Below are positions 26,551-34,720 of a stretch of DNA of 64,000 nt, in pieces (position 1 is the first letter of the stretch; each line of letters opens with the position of its first letter). The notes under the pieces were generated by a model. It searched no databases. It had not been told where the DNA came from and saw nothing but the letters and a program-made list of their open reading frames with translations. The stretch covers positions 1 to 64,000 of the forward strand of contig JAEWXF010000027.1 of NCBI GenBank assembly GCA_023396065.1, in the 5' to 3' direction. The stretch comes from Methanobacteriota archaeon (GTDB lineage Archaea; Halobacteriota; Methanomicrobia; Methanomicrobiales; Methanocorpusculaceae). A program made the position numbers and the translations under genes.

Positions 26551-28248
26551 ATGGCTGAGAGTTACGCATGTGGCGTCTCCATGAAACCTCTTCTTGGAAA
26601 AACTGTGGGACAGATTCTCAACAGTATTGCTGCAAAATATCCGGACAACGACGCACTGGTCTCTATTGATCAAAATATCCGCTATACCTGGTCACAGTTT
26701 CTTGCAGAGACCAATGCGGTAGCGAAAGGCCTGATGATGCTTGGCGTTGAACGGGGCATGCGTGTTGCCATCTGGGCAATGAACTATGCCGAGTGGGTTC
26801 TGGTCCAGTTTGCCACGGCAAAGATTGGTGCCGTGATGGTCAACGTCAATCCGGCGTACCGGACGTTTGAACTGGAGTATGCACTCAAGCAGTCTGAAGT
26901 GGATACACTGATTCTTCAGGGCCGGTTCAAGACCTCTGACTATGTCGGTATGTTTTATGAAGCATGTCCGGAGGCGTTTGAAGCAAAGCCAGGCCGGCTG
27001 AGGTCGGAGAAGTTCCCCTATCTGCGCAACATTGTATTTATGGGGGAGATTCCCTACAACGGGATGTACCGCTGGAGTGAAATGCTTGAGGCCGGCCGGC
27101 AGATTTCGGATCAGGAACTTGCCGACCGTGAAGACTCTGTAGAGTTTGACGATCCGCTGAACATTCAGTACACATCGGGAACAACCGGATATCCGAAAGG
27201 TGTGGTACTGACCCACCATTCGGTGATGAACAACGGCATGATCATCGGTGACGGTATGAAGTTTACCGAGAAGGATAAACTCTGTATCCCGGTGCCGTTT
27301 TACCACTGTTTCGGGATGGTCCTCTCTAATATGGCCTGTGTGACGCATGGAACCACGATGGTTATCCCGGCACCGTTCTTTGATCCGGAATCGGTCATGA
27401 AGGCGATTCAGGAGGAGCGGTGTACGGCGGTTCACGGTGTGCCGACGATGTTTATTGCAGAACTGGAACATCCGAACTTCCGGCTGTATGACTTCTCGTC
27501 GCTTCGTACCGGGATTATGGCAGGTTCCCCCTGTCCGATTGAACGGATGCGCGAGGTCAGTGACAAGATGAACATGAAGGAGATCGTGATCGTCTACGGC
27601 CTGACGGAGACATCTCCCGGTATTACGATGTCCACGACCGATGACTCGCTTGAGCGGCGGGTGACGACTGTCGGGCGGGTGTTCCCGCATACCGAACTGG
27701 CCATTCTGGATTCCAAGACCGGACGTGTGGTGCCCCGCGGCGAGACCGGAGAGATATGCGCGCGCGGGTACATGAAGATGAAGTGTTACTACAACAACCC
27801 GTCCGCGACCGCGCAGGTTATCGACCGGAACGGCTGGCTGCACTCCGGGGACCTTGGAACGATGGATGAGGAGGGGTATATCCGGATGGTCGGCAGGCTG
27901 AAAGAGATGGTTATCCGCGGCGGAGAAAATCTCTATCCTCGCGAAATTGAGGAGTTCCTGCATCTGCATCCGAAGATCTCGGATGTGTATGTGATCGGGG
28001 TACCGGATAAGAAATATGGCGAGGAGCTGATGGCCTGGGTGAAAGTTGAGCCGGGAATGGCGCTTACTGACGCGGAGATTCGCGAGTTTTGCACCGGAAA
28101 AATTGCCCGTCATAAAATTCCGCGCTACTACAAATTTGTTGATTCTTTCCCGATGACGGTCACCGGAAAAATCCAGAAGGGAGAGATGCAGAAAATCTCC
28201 ATTGCAGAACTCGGACTTGAGGAAATTGCAAAGATTCAAACAGCGTAA
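26551..28248 (+). CDS. Acyl-CoA synthetase (AMP-forming, medium/long-chain type)
   Basis: The 565-residue protein is an ANL-superfamily adenylating enzyme that activates a carboxylic acid with ATP and CoA. Motifs are the P-loop YTSGTTGYPKGV, the A5 segment YGLTETSPG, the A8 hinge GRLKEMVIRGGENLYPREIE, and the catalytic Lys in TGKIQKGEM. It resembles FadD-like enzymes of methanogens whose true substrate is unknown. It lies downstream of the mevalonate operon but has its own A/T-rich leader and the palindromic array between, so separate transcription is likely. Confidence 0.9.
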   Translation: MAESYACGVSMKPLLGKTVGQILNSIAAKYPDNDALVSIDQNIRYTWSQFLAETNAVAKGLMMLGVERGMRVAIWAMNYAEWVLVQFATAKIGAVMVNVNPAYRTFELEYALKQSEVDTLILQGRFKTSDYVGMFYEACPEAFEAKPGRLRSEKFPYLRNIVFMGEIPYNGMYRWSEMLEAGRQISDQELADREDSVEFDDPLNIQYTSGTTGYPKGVVLTHHSVMNNGMIIGDGMKFTEKDKLCIPVPFYHCFGMVLSNMACVTHGTTMVIPAPFFDPESVMKAIQEERCTAVHGVPTMFIAELEHPNFRLYDFSSLRTGIMAGSPCPIERMREVSDKMNMKEIVIVYGLTETSPGITMSTTDDSLERRVTTVGRVFPHTELAILDSKTGRVVPRGETGEICARGYMKMKCYYNNPSATAQVIDRNGWLHSGDLGTMDEEGYIRMVGRLKEMVIRGGENLYPREIEEFLHLHPKISDVYVIGVPDKKYGEELMAWVKVEPGMALTDAEIREFCTGKIARHKIPRYYKFVDSFPMTVTGKIQKGEMQKISIAELGLEEIAKIQTA

Positions 28249-28333
28249 GCAATCCTACTCTCAATCCCAGCACTTTTTTCGTTCAATTTCTCCGGGAGGT
28301 TTTTTTTGAAAAGTATTATTGTGACCGATTAGC

Positions 28334-28343
28334 TTTTATAAAA
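28334..28343 (+). promoter_or_regulatory. TATA box of the CARF-like regulator gene
   Basis: TTTTATAAAA is centred about 31 bases before ATG 28370. This supports that start over the in-frame ATG at 28346, which would overlap the promoter's initiation region. Confidence 0.6.
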
Positions 28344-28369
28344 TTATGCTGTATATCATATTGATATAC

Positions 28370-29092
28370 ATGCCAACAACACATATCGTATTTGTAGGAC
28401 GCAACAAAGACCGTCTGATGGAGTCAATTGCTCTCCTGCGGGAAGTTGGATTCTCCAAGATTCTCCTTGTCGTGGGTGACGATCCCTCGCTTCCGGGAGA
28501 GGACGAAATTCTGAAGCTGTCCAAGGAGCTTGAGCATGATCTCGGTATTTTCTGGAGTGTCAGTCTTGCGAAGGTCAGCAAACGTTCCGTGCTTGATGCC
28601 GCAAATCAGATTCTTACGCTCATTAACAATGAGAAAAATCTTGGAAACGATGTTTTACTCAATGCCTCGAATGCTCTGCGCTCACTTTCCGTCAGTGCAT
28701 ATATTGCGGCATGTATGAGCAGGTCCAGTGTTGTTTCGGTAATTCCGCACATACCGACAGGACCTGAGGATACGAGATCTTCCGAGATTGTTGAGGTGCC
28801 TGTTCTGCCGGTTGCCTATCCGGGTCACGAGCAGCAGCAGCTGATTACCCGGATCGGTACGGGCGTCGAGTCGCTGGATACGCTGATCTTTATGCTCTAT
28901 CCGGATATTGATAAGGATACCCGCAGATTTAAGAGCGAGAGAAGCCGCCTGTCCCACCACCTGTCCAAGCTGGAGGCAGCAGGCTTTATCACGAAAGAGA
29001 AGAGAGGCAGAAATATTTCCATCCGCCTGACCTGTCTTGGCGAGATGCTGGCACAGGTTATTGCCCGGGGTGACGTTCCGCTGAACGAGTAA
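28370..29092 (+). CDS. CARF-like/winged-helix regulator (DUF6293 or Csa3-like)
   Basis: The 240-residue product opens with a Rossmann-like domain (MPTTHIVFVGRNKDRLMESI...ILLVVGDDP) of the kind found in CARF-domain regulators and DUF6293 proteins. It ends in a winged helix (SRLSHHLSKLEAAGFITKEK then RGRNISIRL). Csa3-type proteins of this build sense cyclic oligoadenylates or related nucleotides and regulate CRISPR or defence genes. No CRISPR array or cas gene is visible nearby, so it may serve another signal. It stands alone under a strong TATA box. Confidence 0.7.
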   Translation: MPTTHIVFVGRNKDRLMESIALLREVGFSKILLVVGDDPSLPGEDEILKLSKELEHDLGIFWSVSLAKVSKRSVLDAANQILTLINNEKNLGNDVLLNASNALRSLSVSAYIAACMSRSSVVSVIPHIPTGPEDTRSSEIVEVPVLPVAYPGHEQQQLITRIGTGVESLDTLIFMLYPDIDKDTRRFKSERSRLSHHLSKLEAAGFITKEKRGRNISIRLTCLGEMLAQVIARGDVPLNE

Positions 29093-29143
29093 AAATATTT
29101 CCCAAAACCCACCCGAAGAGGGGCATTTTCTTTTTTTTTGGTT

Positions 29144-29830
29144 TTATGGAATGAGAATATTTCTGATATCCTGGGGTGTCTGTGCAATGAGGACTTTTGC
29201 GGGACACTGCCGGTTGGTTTCATAAAAGTTCCGGTCGCCGTATGCGGCGTAGATCGCTGCCATACCGAGAGCTTTTGCGGGTTCTATGTCACGGCGGATG
29301 GAGTCGCCAATATATACGGTTTCATAGGGGACTGCTGCGAGAAGGTCCATTGCACACTGGAACGGGGCGTGGTGCGGTTTTTTGTAGCCGGTTGTATCAT
29401 ATGCGATGAGTTCGGTGAAGTACTGGTCCAGCCCGGTTCGTCTGAGCCGCTCCTCTGCGGCGTATCCGTATGCATCGGTGACGACCGCAAGGGTGTATCC
29501 GGTATCTGTGAGATCAGCGAGAATATCTGTGATGCCGGGATAGGGCTGAAGCCCGGAGAATTTTGCCTCCTCAAAAGCTTTTACTGCAGCAAGGTAGGTG
29601 TCCACGGTGAATCCTGCTGTATCCTGCATGAAGTCCTGCAGGTTTGCATGGTCTTCAACATGGTATTTTCCGCGAAGGTAGTAGCTGAGCAGCTGGTCTC
29701 CTGTTCCTTCTCCGATGACGTCTGCTGCCGCGGCGCTGCCGCGTTTCATGGCTGCGATGAAGTCAAAGAGGGTGTTGTCCATGTCGAAGAGAACTGTTTT
29801 GAATGGATTTCCAGTGAGGAGCTGCTGCAT
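29144..29830 (-). CDS. HAD-superfamily hydrolase (phosphatase)
   Basis: The 228-residue product has all HAD motifs: motif I FDMDNTLFD with the nucleophile Asp, motif II VVTDAYG, motif III Lys in GYKKPHHAPF, and motif IV YIGDSIRRDIEPAKALGM. An alpha-helical C1 cap lies between motifs I and II. It would hydrolyse a small phosphate ester; archaeal relatives include glyceraldehyde-3-phosphate and phosphoglycolate phosphatases. The substrate cannot be told from sequence. Confidence 0.88.
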   Translation of the reverse strand: MQQLLTGNPFKTVLFDMDNTLFDFIAAMKRGSAAAADVIGEGTGDQLLSYYLRGKYHVEDHANLQDFMQDTAGFTVDTYLAAVKAFEEAKFSGLQPYPGITDILADLTDTGYTLAVVTDAYGYAAEERLRRTGLDQYFTELIAYDTTGYKKPHHAPFQCAMDLLAAVPYETVYIGDSIRRDIEPAKALGMAAIYAAYGDRNFYETNRQCPAKVLIAQTPQDIRNILIP

Positions 29831-29891
29831 TGCCAGATTATATTCTCCCGCGGATACTTACCGGTATCGATTGCAGCAGGCAAAAAAGAGG

Positions 29892-31415
29892 TTACGGGTG
29901 TTTGTAGGGGGTATAGGAGAGTTCGGGGGTTGCAGGAATCATACGTCCGTCGGTATTGAGGGTACATACCGCTCCGTGTCCGCAGCAGATGTAGAGACGT
30001 TTCCCGGACTGTTTGAGATCGTTGTCAAGCTGTTGTGCGATCTTCAGGAGTTCCTTTCGCTCGGTGCGTGCAATGTCGCTGTTGACGTTTACGCTGGTGA
30101 CGAGGTAGTCAGCGATGGAACAGTAGTTTTTCCGGGCGTCACTGAGGGTGGCGAAGTTGATGAGTGCGTCGCTGGTAAAGAGTAAGCCTTCGTGTGGTTC
30201 GTAGAGGAATATCTGTCCTGCAATGTGGCCTCCGAGACTTTCCCAGATTTCAAAGTGCATGCCGGCAAACTCCAGTTCATCGATGATGGGGAAGGGACCA
30301 TACATTCCCCTGGCCTGGGTTTTGCAGGTGTCGATTTTTTCGGGAAGGTACATTTTTGAGAAGGTGTTGATGGTGGTAGTATAGACTTTTTCCAGGAGCT
30401 GGAACTTTGCATCTGAACCAAAGCCGCGTGTCCCTGCTTCAAGGATTTTTTTGGTGACCGGGTGCATGAGGGGAGTTACCGGGAAGTATCCGGCGGCACC
30501 GCAGTGGTCGGCATCGGCATGGGTGCAGATGACCCGTCTGACGTTTTCGAATCCTCCGGCACCGAGAGCATAGAGCATGCGTTCTACGTCATGGTAGCAG
30601 CAGCCGTACCCGGTGTCAAGCACCATCTTTCCTTCGGGAGTGGTAAAGAGGTTGATGTTGCCTCCGCCGGGCAGCTGGATGACCCAGAGTTCCCGGCCGT
30701 TGCTGAGGGGTATCCTCTGATAGTCGGAGGTGAAGTTTTCGCCCTCGTTTGCGGTGAGATAGATGCCGATGTTTTCCATGATCTGCAGTGATTCCCGGGG
30801 ATCTTTTCCGAGGGCAGTGAGCTGCTGGACTGCGGCGTTTACGTCGGCAAGATATGCAAGGACGTCGGATTCACGGGTCATGCCAAGATAGGGGCGGATG
30901 CGGTCGGTGAATCTGATGTAGGAGATACTGGAGTCAAGGTTCGGGTCACTTGTGTCATAGGCAAGGACTTCAAGGCGGTACTGTTTCTGCAGCGGTTCGA
31001 GGACGTGGAGGATGTTGTCCTGATCGGTTGTTTCGAGGGTGAGGGTGAGCGTCTCGGGGTGGGTCCCGGTTTCGTCATAGTCCATCATGGTGATGTCGAC
31101 GCCGACGGGTTTGAGCAGGGTGAGGAGCCGGTGCAGTTCTCCGGGGGTGTCGTTGAGGTAGATGGCAAGTTTGAGTTGTTTTGGCGGGTTGAGTTCGGTG
31201 AGGAGGTATCCGAGGGTGCGGAGGTCCTGTTCTATTGCCGTCTGGTCTTCGGGCTCGGCAAGGACGGTGGCGAAGACGGTTTTGTGGTCTACACGGTTGT
31301 CATAGTGAATTCGTGCGATGTTACCGTTGTGTTGATGTATTTTCTCTGCGGCGGTAAGCAGCAGGCCGTTGTTTTCCGGGATGGCCAGTATGTAGGTCTG
31401 TTTGATCGGAGCCAT
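29892..31415 (-). CDS. ACT-domain/metallo-beta-lactamase fusion hydrolase
   Basis: From ATG 31415 (MAPIKQTYILAIPENNGLLL) the product is 507 residues. The first ~170 residues contain two ACT-type modules (the first ~1-80, the second from LKLAIYLNDTPGELHRLLTL). Residues ~220-505 are a metallo-beta-lactamase domain with THADADHCGAAG as the metal motif, a second ligand region GGHIAGQIFLYEP, and a late His in CCGHGAV. The ACT pair probably binds an amino acid or similar ligand that regulates the hydrolase. Starts at 31460 or 31544 are possible but lie in very A/T-rich sequence. The substrate is unknown. Confidence 0.8.
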   Translation of the reverse strand: MAPIKQTYILAIPENNGLLLTAAEKIHQHNGNIARIHYDNRVDHKTVFATVLAEPEDQTAIEQDLRTLGYLLTELNPPKQLKLAIYLNDTPGELHRLLTLLKPVGVDITMMDYDETGTHPETLTLTLETTDQDNILHVLEPLQKQYRLEVLAYDTSDPNLDSSISYIRFTDRIRPYLGMTRESDVLAYLADVNAAVQQLTALGKDPRESLQIMENIGIYLTANEGENFTSDYQRIPLSNGRELWVIQLPGGGNINLFTTPEGKMVLDTGYGCCYHDVERMLYALGAGGFENVRRVICTHADADHCGAAGYFPVTPLMHPVTKKILEAGTRGFGSDAKFQLLEKVYTTTINTFSKMYLPEKIDTCKTQARGMYGPFPIIDELEFAGMHFEIWESLGGHIAGQIFLYEPHEGLLFTSDALINFATLSDARKNYCSIADYLVTSVNVNSDIARTERKELLKIAQQLDNDLKQSGKRLYICCGHGAVCTLNTDGRMIPATPELSYTPYKHP

Positions 31416-32071
31416 TTTGTGCGGAGTATGTTTGTTTTTTGGGAACCTATAGTTTGTCGACATTGTTGGTTTGAGGTATTTTTCGTATAGCTGTATATGG
31501 TTTATTCCCTCTCTGTTTTTCCAGTGGAAGTTGTTATTTTTCAACTGTATTGGGTTTTTTTTCGTATTTTCTTGTTTTTTGTATGGGTGATGATTTACGA
31601 AAGGTGTTGTTCTGATTGCTTTTCGTATCTCTCATGTTTCTGGAGGTTTTTTCGTGTTTTTCTGGTTGTTTTCCGGAACTTTACGTTTTTCTGCACACGT
31701 TCTATCTCTTTTATTTTTTCCACATCGATGTTCGAGGATGGTATTTTACGATAAATATATATGTGATTGTGACTTACTAGTAGTAATCAACTCCTAAGGA
31801 GTTGGGGTTTCGTTCCCCACGAACGATACACGTTATCAAAGTCAGAGGTGGTGATACCAAGAGAATCGTGATTTGGAAGTTCTTGTTTCGCAGCAAACAC
31901 ACTATGTCGCCGGCTGATACAGCCATCAGAACACACACACCCAGGCCGGCGGTACAACCAAATATATACCAATCTTGCATGTGCATTGTTTCTCTCTGAA
32001 ACGAAAAATGCAGTCTTTCCGCTGACCTCCACACCCCCTATACGGCGGAAACATATCAAAATACAACAGTT
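31416..32071. other. A/T-rich interval without a certain gene
   Basis: The stretch 31450-31770 is unusually T-rich on the plus strand and repeats TTTCGTA or TTTTCGTG several times. One Lys/Arg-rich frame on the minus strand (about 31595-31723, from GTG 31723) follows a TATATATTTAT box, but its composition may simply reflect the A-rich DNA. A possible small membrane protein lies at 31777-31980. I see no RNA gene. Confidence 0.5.
31777..31980 (-). CDS. Possible 67-residue membrane protein
   Basis: From ATG 31980 the frame reads MQDWYIFGCTAGLGVCVLMA and carries two hydrophobic segments (residues ~4-26 and ~35-54). It shares the DNA string CCTGGGTGTGT and a similar opening with the frame at 19847-19978. 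No family is recognised and the ribosome site is poor. Confidence 0.25.
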   Translation of the reverse strand: MQDWYIFGCTAGLGVCVLMAVSAGDIVCLLRNKNFQITILLVSPPLTLITCIVRGERNPNSLGVDYY

Positions 32072-32127
32072 CGCAGAACCAAAGTCCAAGTCAAAGACTT
32101 GGACGACACGCAAATGAGGTTCTGCGG
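32072..32127 (-). terminator. Hairpin after rfcS with palindromic element copy B inside its loop
   Basis: CGCAGAACC (32072-32080) and GGTTCTGCG (32119-32127) are perfect inverted repeats about 20 bases past the rfcS stop, suiting an operon terminator. The loop contains GTCCAAGTC-AAA-GACTTGGAC (32084-32104), a perfect 9-bp palindrome, then GACACGCAAA. The element looks inserted into an older hairpin. Confidence 0.65.
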
Positions 32128-32147
32128 GAATATTTTTTTGGTTTTTT

Positions 32148-33134
32148 CTATCTGACGGCAAGCGCCAGATCTGCGACAAATGCGTTCATCTGCAGATACT
32201 CATTTGATCCTGCGGCAATCCGCATATCTGCATCTGCGAGCAGCAGCGCGAGTGCAGGCGTCATATCAGGGCGCAGAACCTGCCGGATCAGCTGCAGTAC
32301 CGCAGCCGCTGATAACCCGTACTCAACCATCAGATTTTCCGCAATCTTCTGGGCGTTGCCCATCTCTCCTTCCCGGCAGGCGGACACAATCGCTGCCGCC
32401 AATGTTCCGGTCTCTGTAGAATCCAGTTCCGCAGGATCCGTTACTCCGTGCAGCGCCATCAGTTCAAGCCACATCAGTGCTTTCCGGAGATCACCCGCAG
32501 CTGCGATCACCAGCAGATCCACGGTATCCGGGAGAACTGCATCCGTTGCACCCTCCAGTGCCAGGACTGCCCGCATCCGCTGTGCCACATACTCATCCGC
32601 CACCGGGAGAAAATACAGCGGCACGCACCGCGACCGGATAGGATCGATCAGTGAACTCATTGAGGATGCCACAAACACAAACCGGCAGGTCGCGCTGTAT
32701 CGTTCCATAATCCGGCGGAGTGCCTGCTGCGCCTCCTTTGGCAGATCTCCCGCCCCGTCAAATACAATAATTCGGAACGCCGCGGACAGCGGTTTCAGCG
32801 ACGCATGCCACTTCACAATATACTTGAAGTTCGCAAGCACCGACTTATCCTTCTGATACAGATGGGAAAATCGGTCGTTCTCCGTAAAATATGCATGTCC
32901 CTGGTGAAACATCACCGAAACAGGCAGCACCGTCATATTCTCAACCGCCGATTCCGTGTATACCATCCGGGAAAATGCCTCCAGTGCCGAGGATTTCCCG
33001 CAGCCCGGTCTGCCGATCACCATCAGATGCGGCAGATTCTTCTCTTCCGCATACGACCGCAGCTGCCGGACAGCCGGGTCCTGACCGATAATCTCCTCAA
33101 ACGTCTTCGGCCGGTACTTCTCAATCCAGAGCAT
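32148..33134 (-). CDS. Replication factor C small-subunit homologue with degenerate ATPase motifs
   Basis: The 328-residue AAA+ protein opens with the RFC-box MLWIEKYRPKTFEEIIGQ. Walker A is intact (GRPGCGKSS, 41-49) and the SRC arginine-finger motif is present (RSRC, 167-170). Walker B reads IIVFDGAGD, with Gly127 where the catalytic Glu (DEAD-type DExx) should be. The sensor-1 region reads VASSMSS where an Asn is usual. It may be the second RFC small subunit (RfcS2 type) of the clamp loader, acting as a non-hydrolysing position. It overlaps pps by 14 bases at the end of the CoA operon. Confidence 0.8.
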   Translation of the reverse strand: MLWIEKYRPKTFEEIIGQDPAVRQLRSYAEEKNLPHLMVIGRPGCGKSSALEAFSRMVYTESAVENMTVLPVSVMFHQGHAYFTENDRFSHLYQKDKSVLANFKYIVKWHASLKPLSAAFRIIVFDGAGDLPKEAQQALRRIMERYSATCRFVFVASSMSSLIDPIRSRCVPLYFLPVADEYVAQRMRAVLALEGATDAVLPDTVDLLVIAAAGDLRKALMWLELMALHGVTDPAELDSTETGTLAAAIVSACREGEMGNAQKIAENLMVEYGLSAAAVLQLIRQVLRPDMTPALALLLADADMRIAAGSNEYLQMNAFVADLALAVR

Positions 33135-33861
33135 GTTTCAGGGTCTCCTCAATCGCTGCGATCGCACCGCGAAGGAAATACGTTCCATCAAACGCCGCAG
33201 GCATCGAAACCGGTTCACCCGCGGACCGCAGTCTGCGGCACTCAGCTGCAATCACCGGCAGTGCACGGGTAACCTCATCGATGATCGGGACCGTCGCCAT
33301 CTTCGACGTCCGGTCCAGCGGGTTCAGATCGACCGTGATCACAATCTTGCCCATCCCGACCAGCGCCTCGCACCGGTCGCCGTCCTCCAGCGGAACCAGC
33401 ACCACATCCGCACTGCCGATACCGTCCGGGCGACAGAGACCGCGGTCATGCGGCAGCGGCACGCACCGTTCAACTGGTCCCTTCGCAACCGTAACTCCTT
33501 CAGACTCCAGCAGGGCAGTAACCTTCTGCAGCCGCTCCTCAGTCCGATGGAACAGATTCACCTCAACCTCAGCGCCGGACGCCTGCTGCAGTTCCGCAAT
33601 CTCCTTTGCTGCAAGTGCCGCCGTATTTCCGTTGATGGATAAAACCGGATGACGTGCCGCAAGCAGCACCCGCGCCGCAAGCTTCTCCGCCTCAATCGCG
33701 GTTGCCGGGCTTTTTTCACCGATCAGATAATCAAACGCCTCGCCCCGGCCATGGGAGGTCAGTCCCTCAAGGGAGACCACATGATCCAGTGCAAGATCTG
33801 CGAGATGTTTTCGGGTAACAAGCGATTTATATCGTGGATGACTTTCAGGAATATCAGACAT
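33121..33861 (-). CDS. 4-phosphopantoate--beta-alanine ligase (archaeal)
   Basis: This enzyme joins phosphopantoate and beta-alanine with ATP to give phosphopantothenate, replacing bacterial PanC/CoaA in archaea. The 246-residue product has the COG1701 pattern: MSDIPESHPRYKSLVTRKHL at the start, GLTSHGRGEAFDYLIGE, ILLAARHPVLSINGNTAAL-type segment, VVLVPLEDGDRCEAL and ITVDLNPLDRTSKMA. It lies 4 bases after pantoate kinase, the preceding enzyme. Confidence 0.93.
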   Translation of the reverse strand: MSDIPESHPRYKSLVTRKHLADLALDHVVSLEGLTSHGRGEAFDYLIGEKSPATAIEAEKLAARVLLAARHPVLSINGNTAALAAKEIAELQQASGAEVEVNLFHRTEERLQKVTALLESEGVTVAKGPVERCVPLPHDRGLCRPDGIGSADVVLVPLEDGDRCEALVGMGKIVITVDLNPLDRTSKMATVPIIDEVTRALPVIAAECRRLRSAGEPVSMPAAFDGTYFLRGAIAAIEETLKHALD

Positions 33862-33865
33862 AACT

Positions 33866-34720
33866 TTACCTCACTTCCAGCAGCACCGGGCCGGTTGGAT
33901 AGATCTTCAGGGGAACCGCAGTGCCGAACCTGCCGAGAACCGCGCCCGCCGCAGGCCCCTCAGCAAACACTCCGCATCCCAGCATCGTCATACTCGCGGG
34001 AACTCCGCCCCGGTCACAGGCATCCAGAACCGGCCTGAGTTCTCCCGGGATCAGACCGCTCGCCTCGGCAAACTCCCGGGACACCTGCAGAAACTCTGGA
34101 ATCGTCTGCGGCTCCCCCGCAGGAAATGCCGCCGTAACCCGCCGCATCTGCTCCGGGGAACCGATAATGTCCGGCGTAAAGATCGAACCGAACGTAACCG
34201 CCCAGAACACCGTGTCGGGAAACATCCGGCGGCTTACCCCCGCAAGTCCGGGACCGTTCCGGATAACCACACCGCCGCCTGCCGCCGCCGCCACATCCCC
34301 AAGACCCGTATTATGCGAAACCTCCACGGCATGGGCCATCTTCGCGATATCCTCAGGACTCATCTCCAGTGCAAAGACCGCATTAGTCGCGGTCAGCGTT
34401 GCAAGAATCGCCGCCGCACTCATCCCGAATCCGGCACCGATCGGCATCCCGGCAGCCGTCTCCACCCGTGCCGACACCCCGAGACTTTCGATCAGCTCCT
34501 CAATCAGCGCCGACCCGTACCGGATAATCCGGTCCCCTTCGGGCAGAGTATCGGTGATCGTTACCGTTGTCCTCGCAGCCGGGGTAACCGTCGCACAGAC
34601 ACCCCGGTCGATCACACAGCCCGCACCGCAGCTGCCCGTCGCCGCAGGCGTATCCCCGTCCACCCGCCGGAAGTATCCCGAAATGTGACCGGGAGCAAAT
34701 GCTACAGCAGTTCTCTCCAT
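33866..34720 (-). CDS. Pantoate kinase
   Basis: This archaeal GHMP-superfamily kinase phosphorylates pantoate in CoA synthesis. The 284-residue product has AFAPGHISGYF at the start and the GHMP glycine-rich motif PIGAGFGMSAAAILAT. The segments VSHNTGLGDVAAAAGGGVVI and the C-terminal MLGCGVFAEG are also family-like. Its start overlaps coaBC by 19 bases and the phosphopantoate ligase follows 4 bases later, so three CoA steps are co-translated. Confidence 0.93.
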   Translation of the reverse strand: MERTAVAFAPGHISGYFRRVDGDTPAATGSCGAGCVIDRGVCATVTPAARTTVTITDTLPEGDRIIRYGSALIEELIESLGVSARVETAAGMPIGAGFGMSAAAILATLTATNAVFALEMSPEDIAKMAHAVEVSHNTGLGDVAAAAGGGVVIRNGPGLAGVSRRMFPDTVFWAVTFGSIFTPDIIGSPEQMRRVTAAFPAGEPQTIPEFLQVSREFAEASGLIPGELRPVLDACDRGGVPASMTMLGCGVFAEGPAAGAVLGRFGTAVPLKIYPTGPVLLEVR

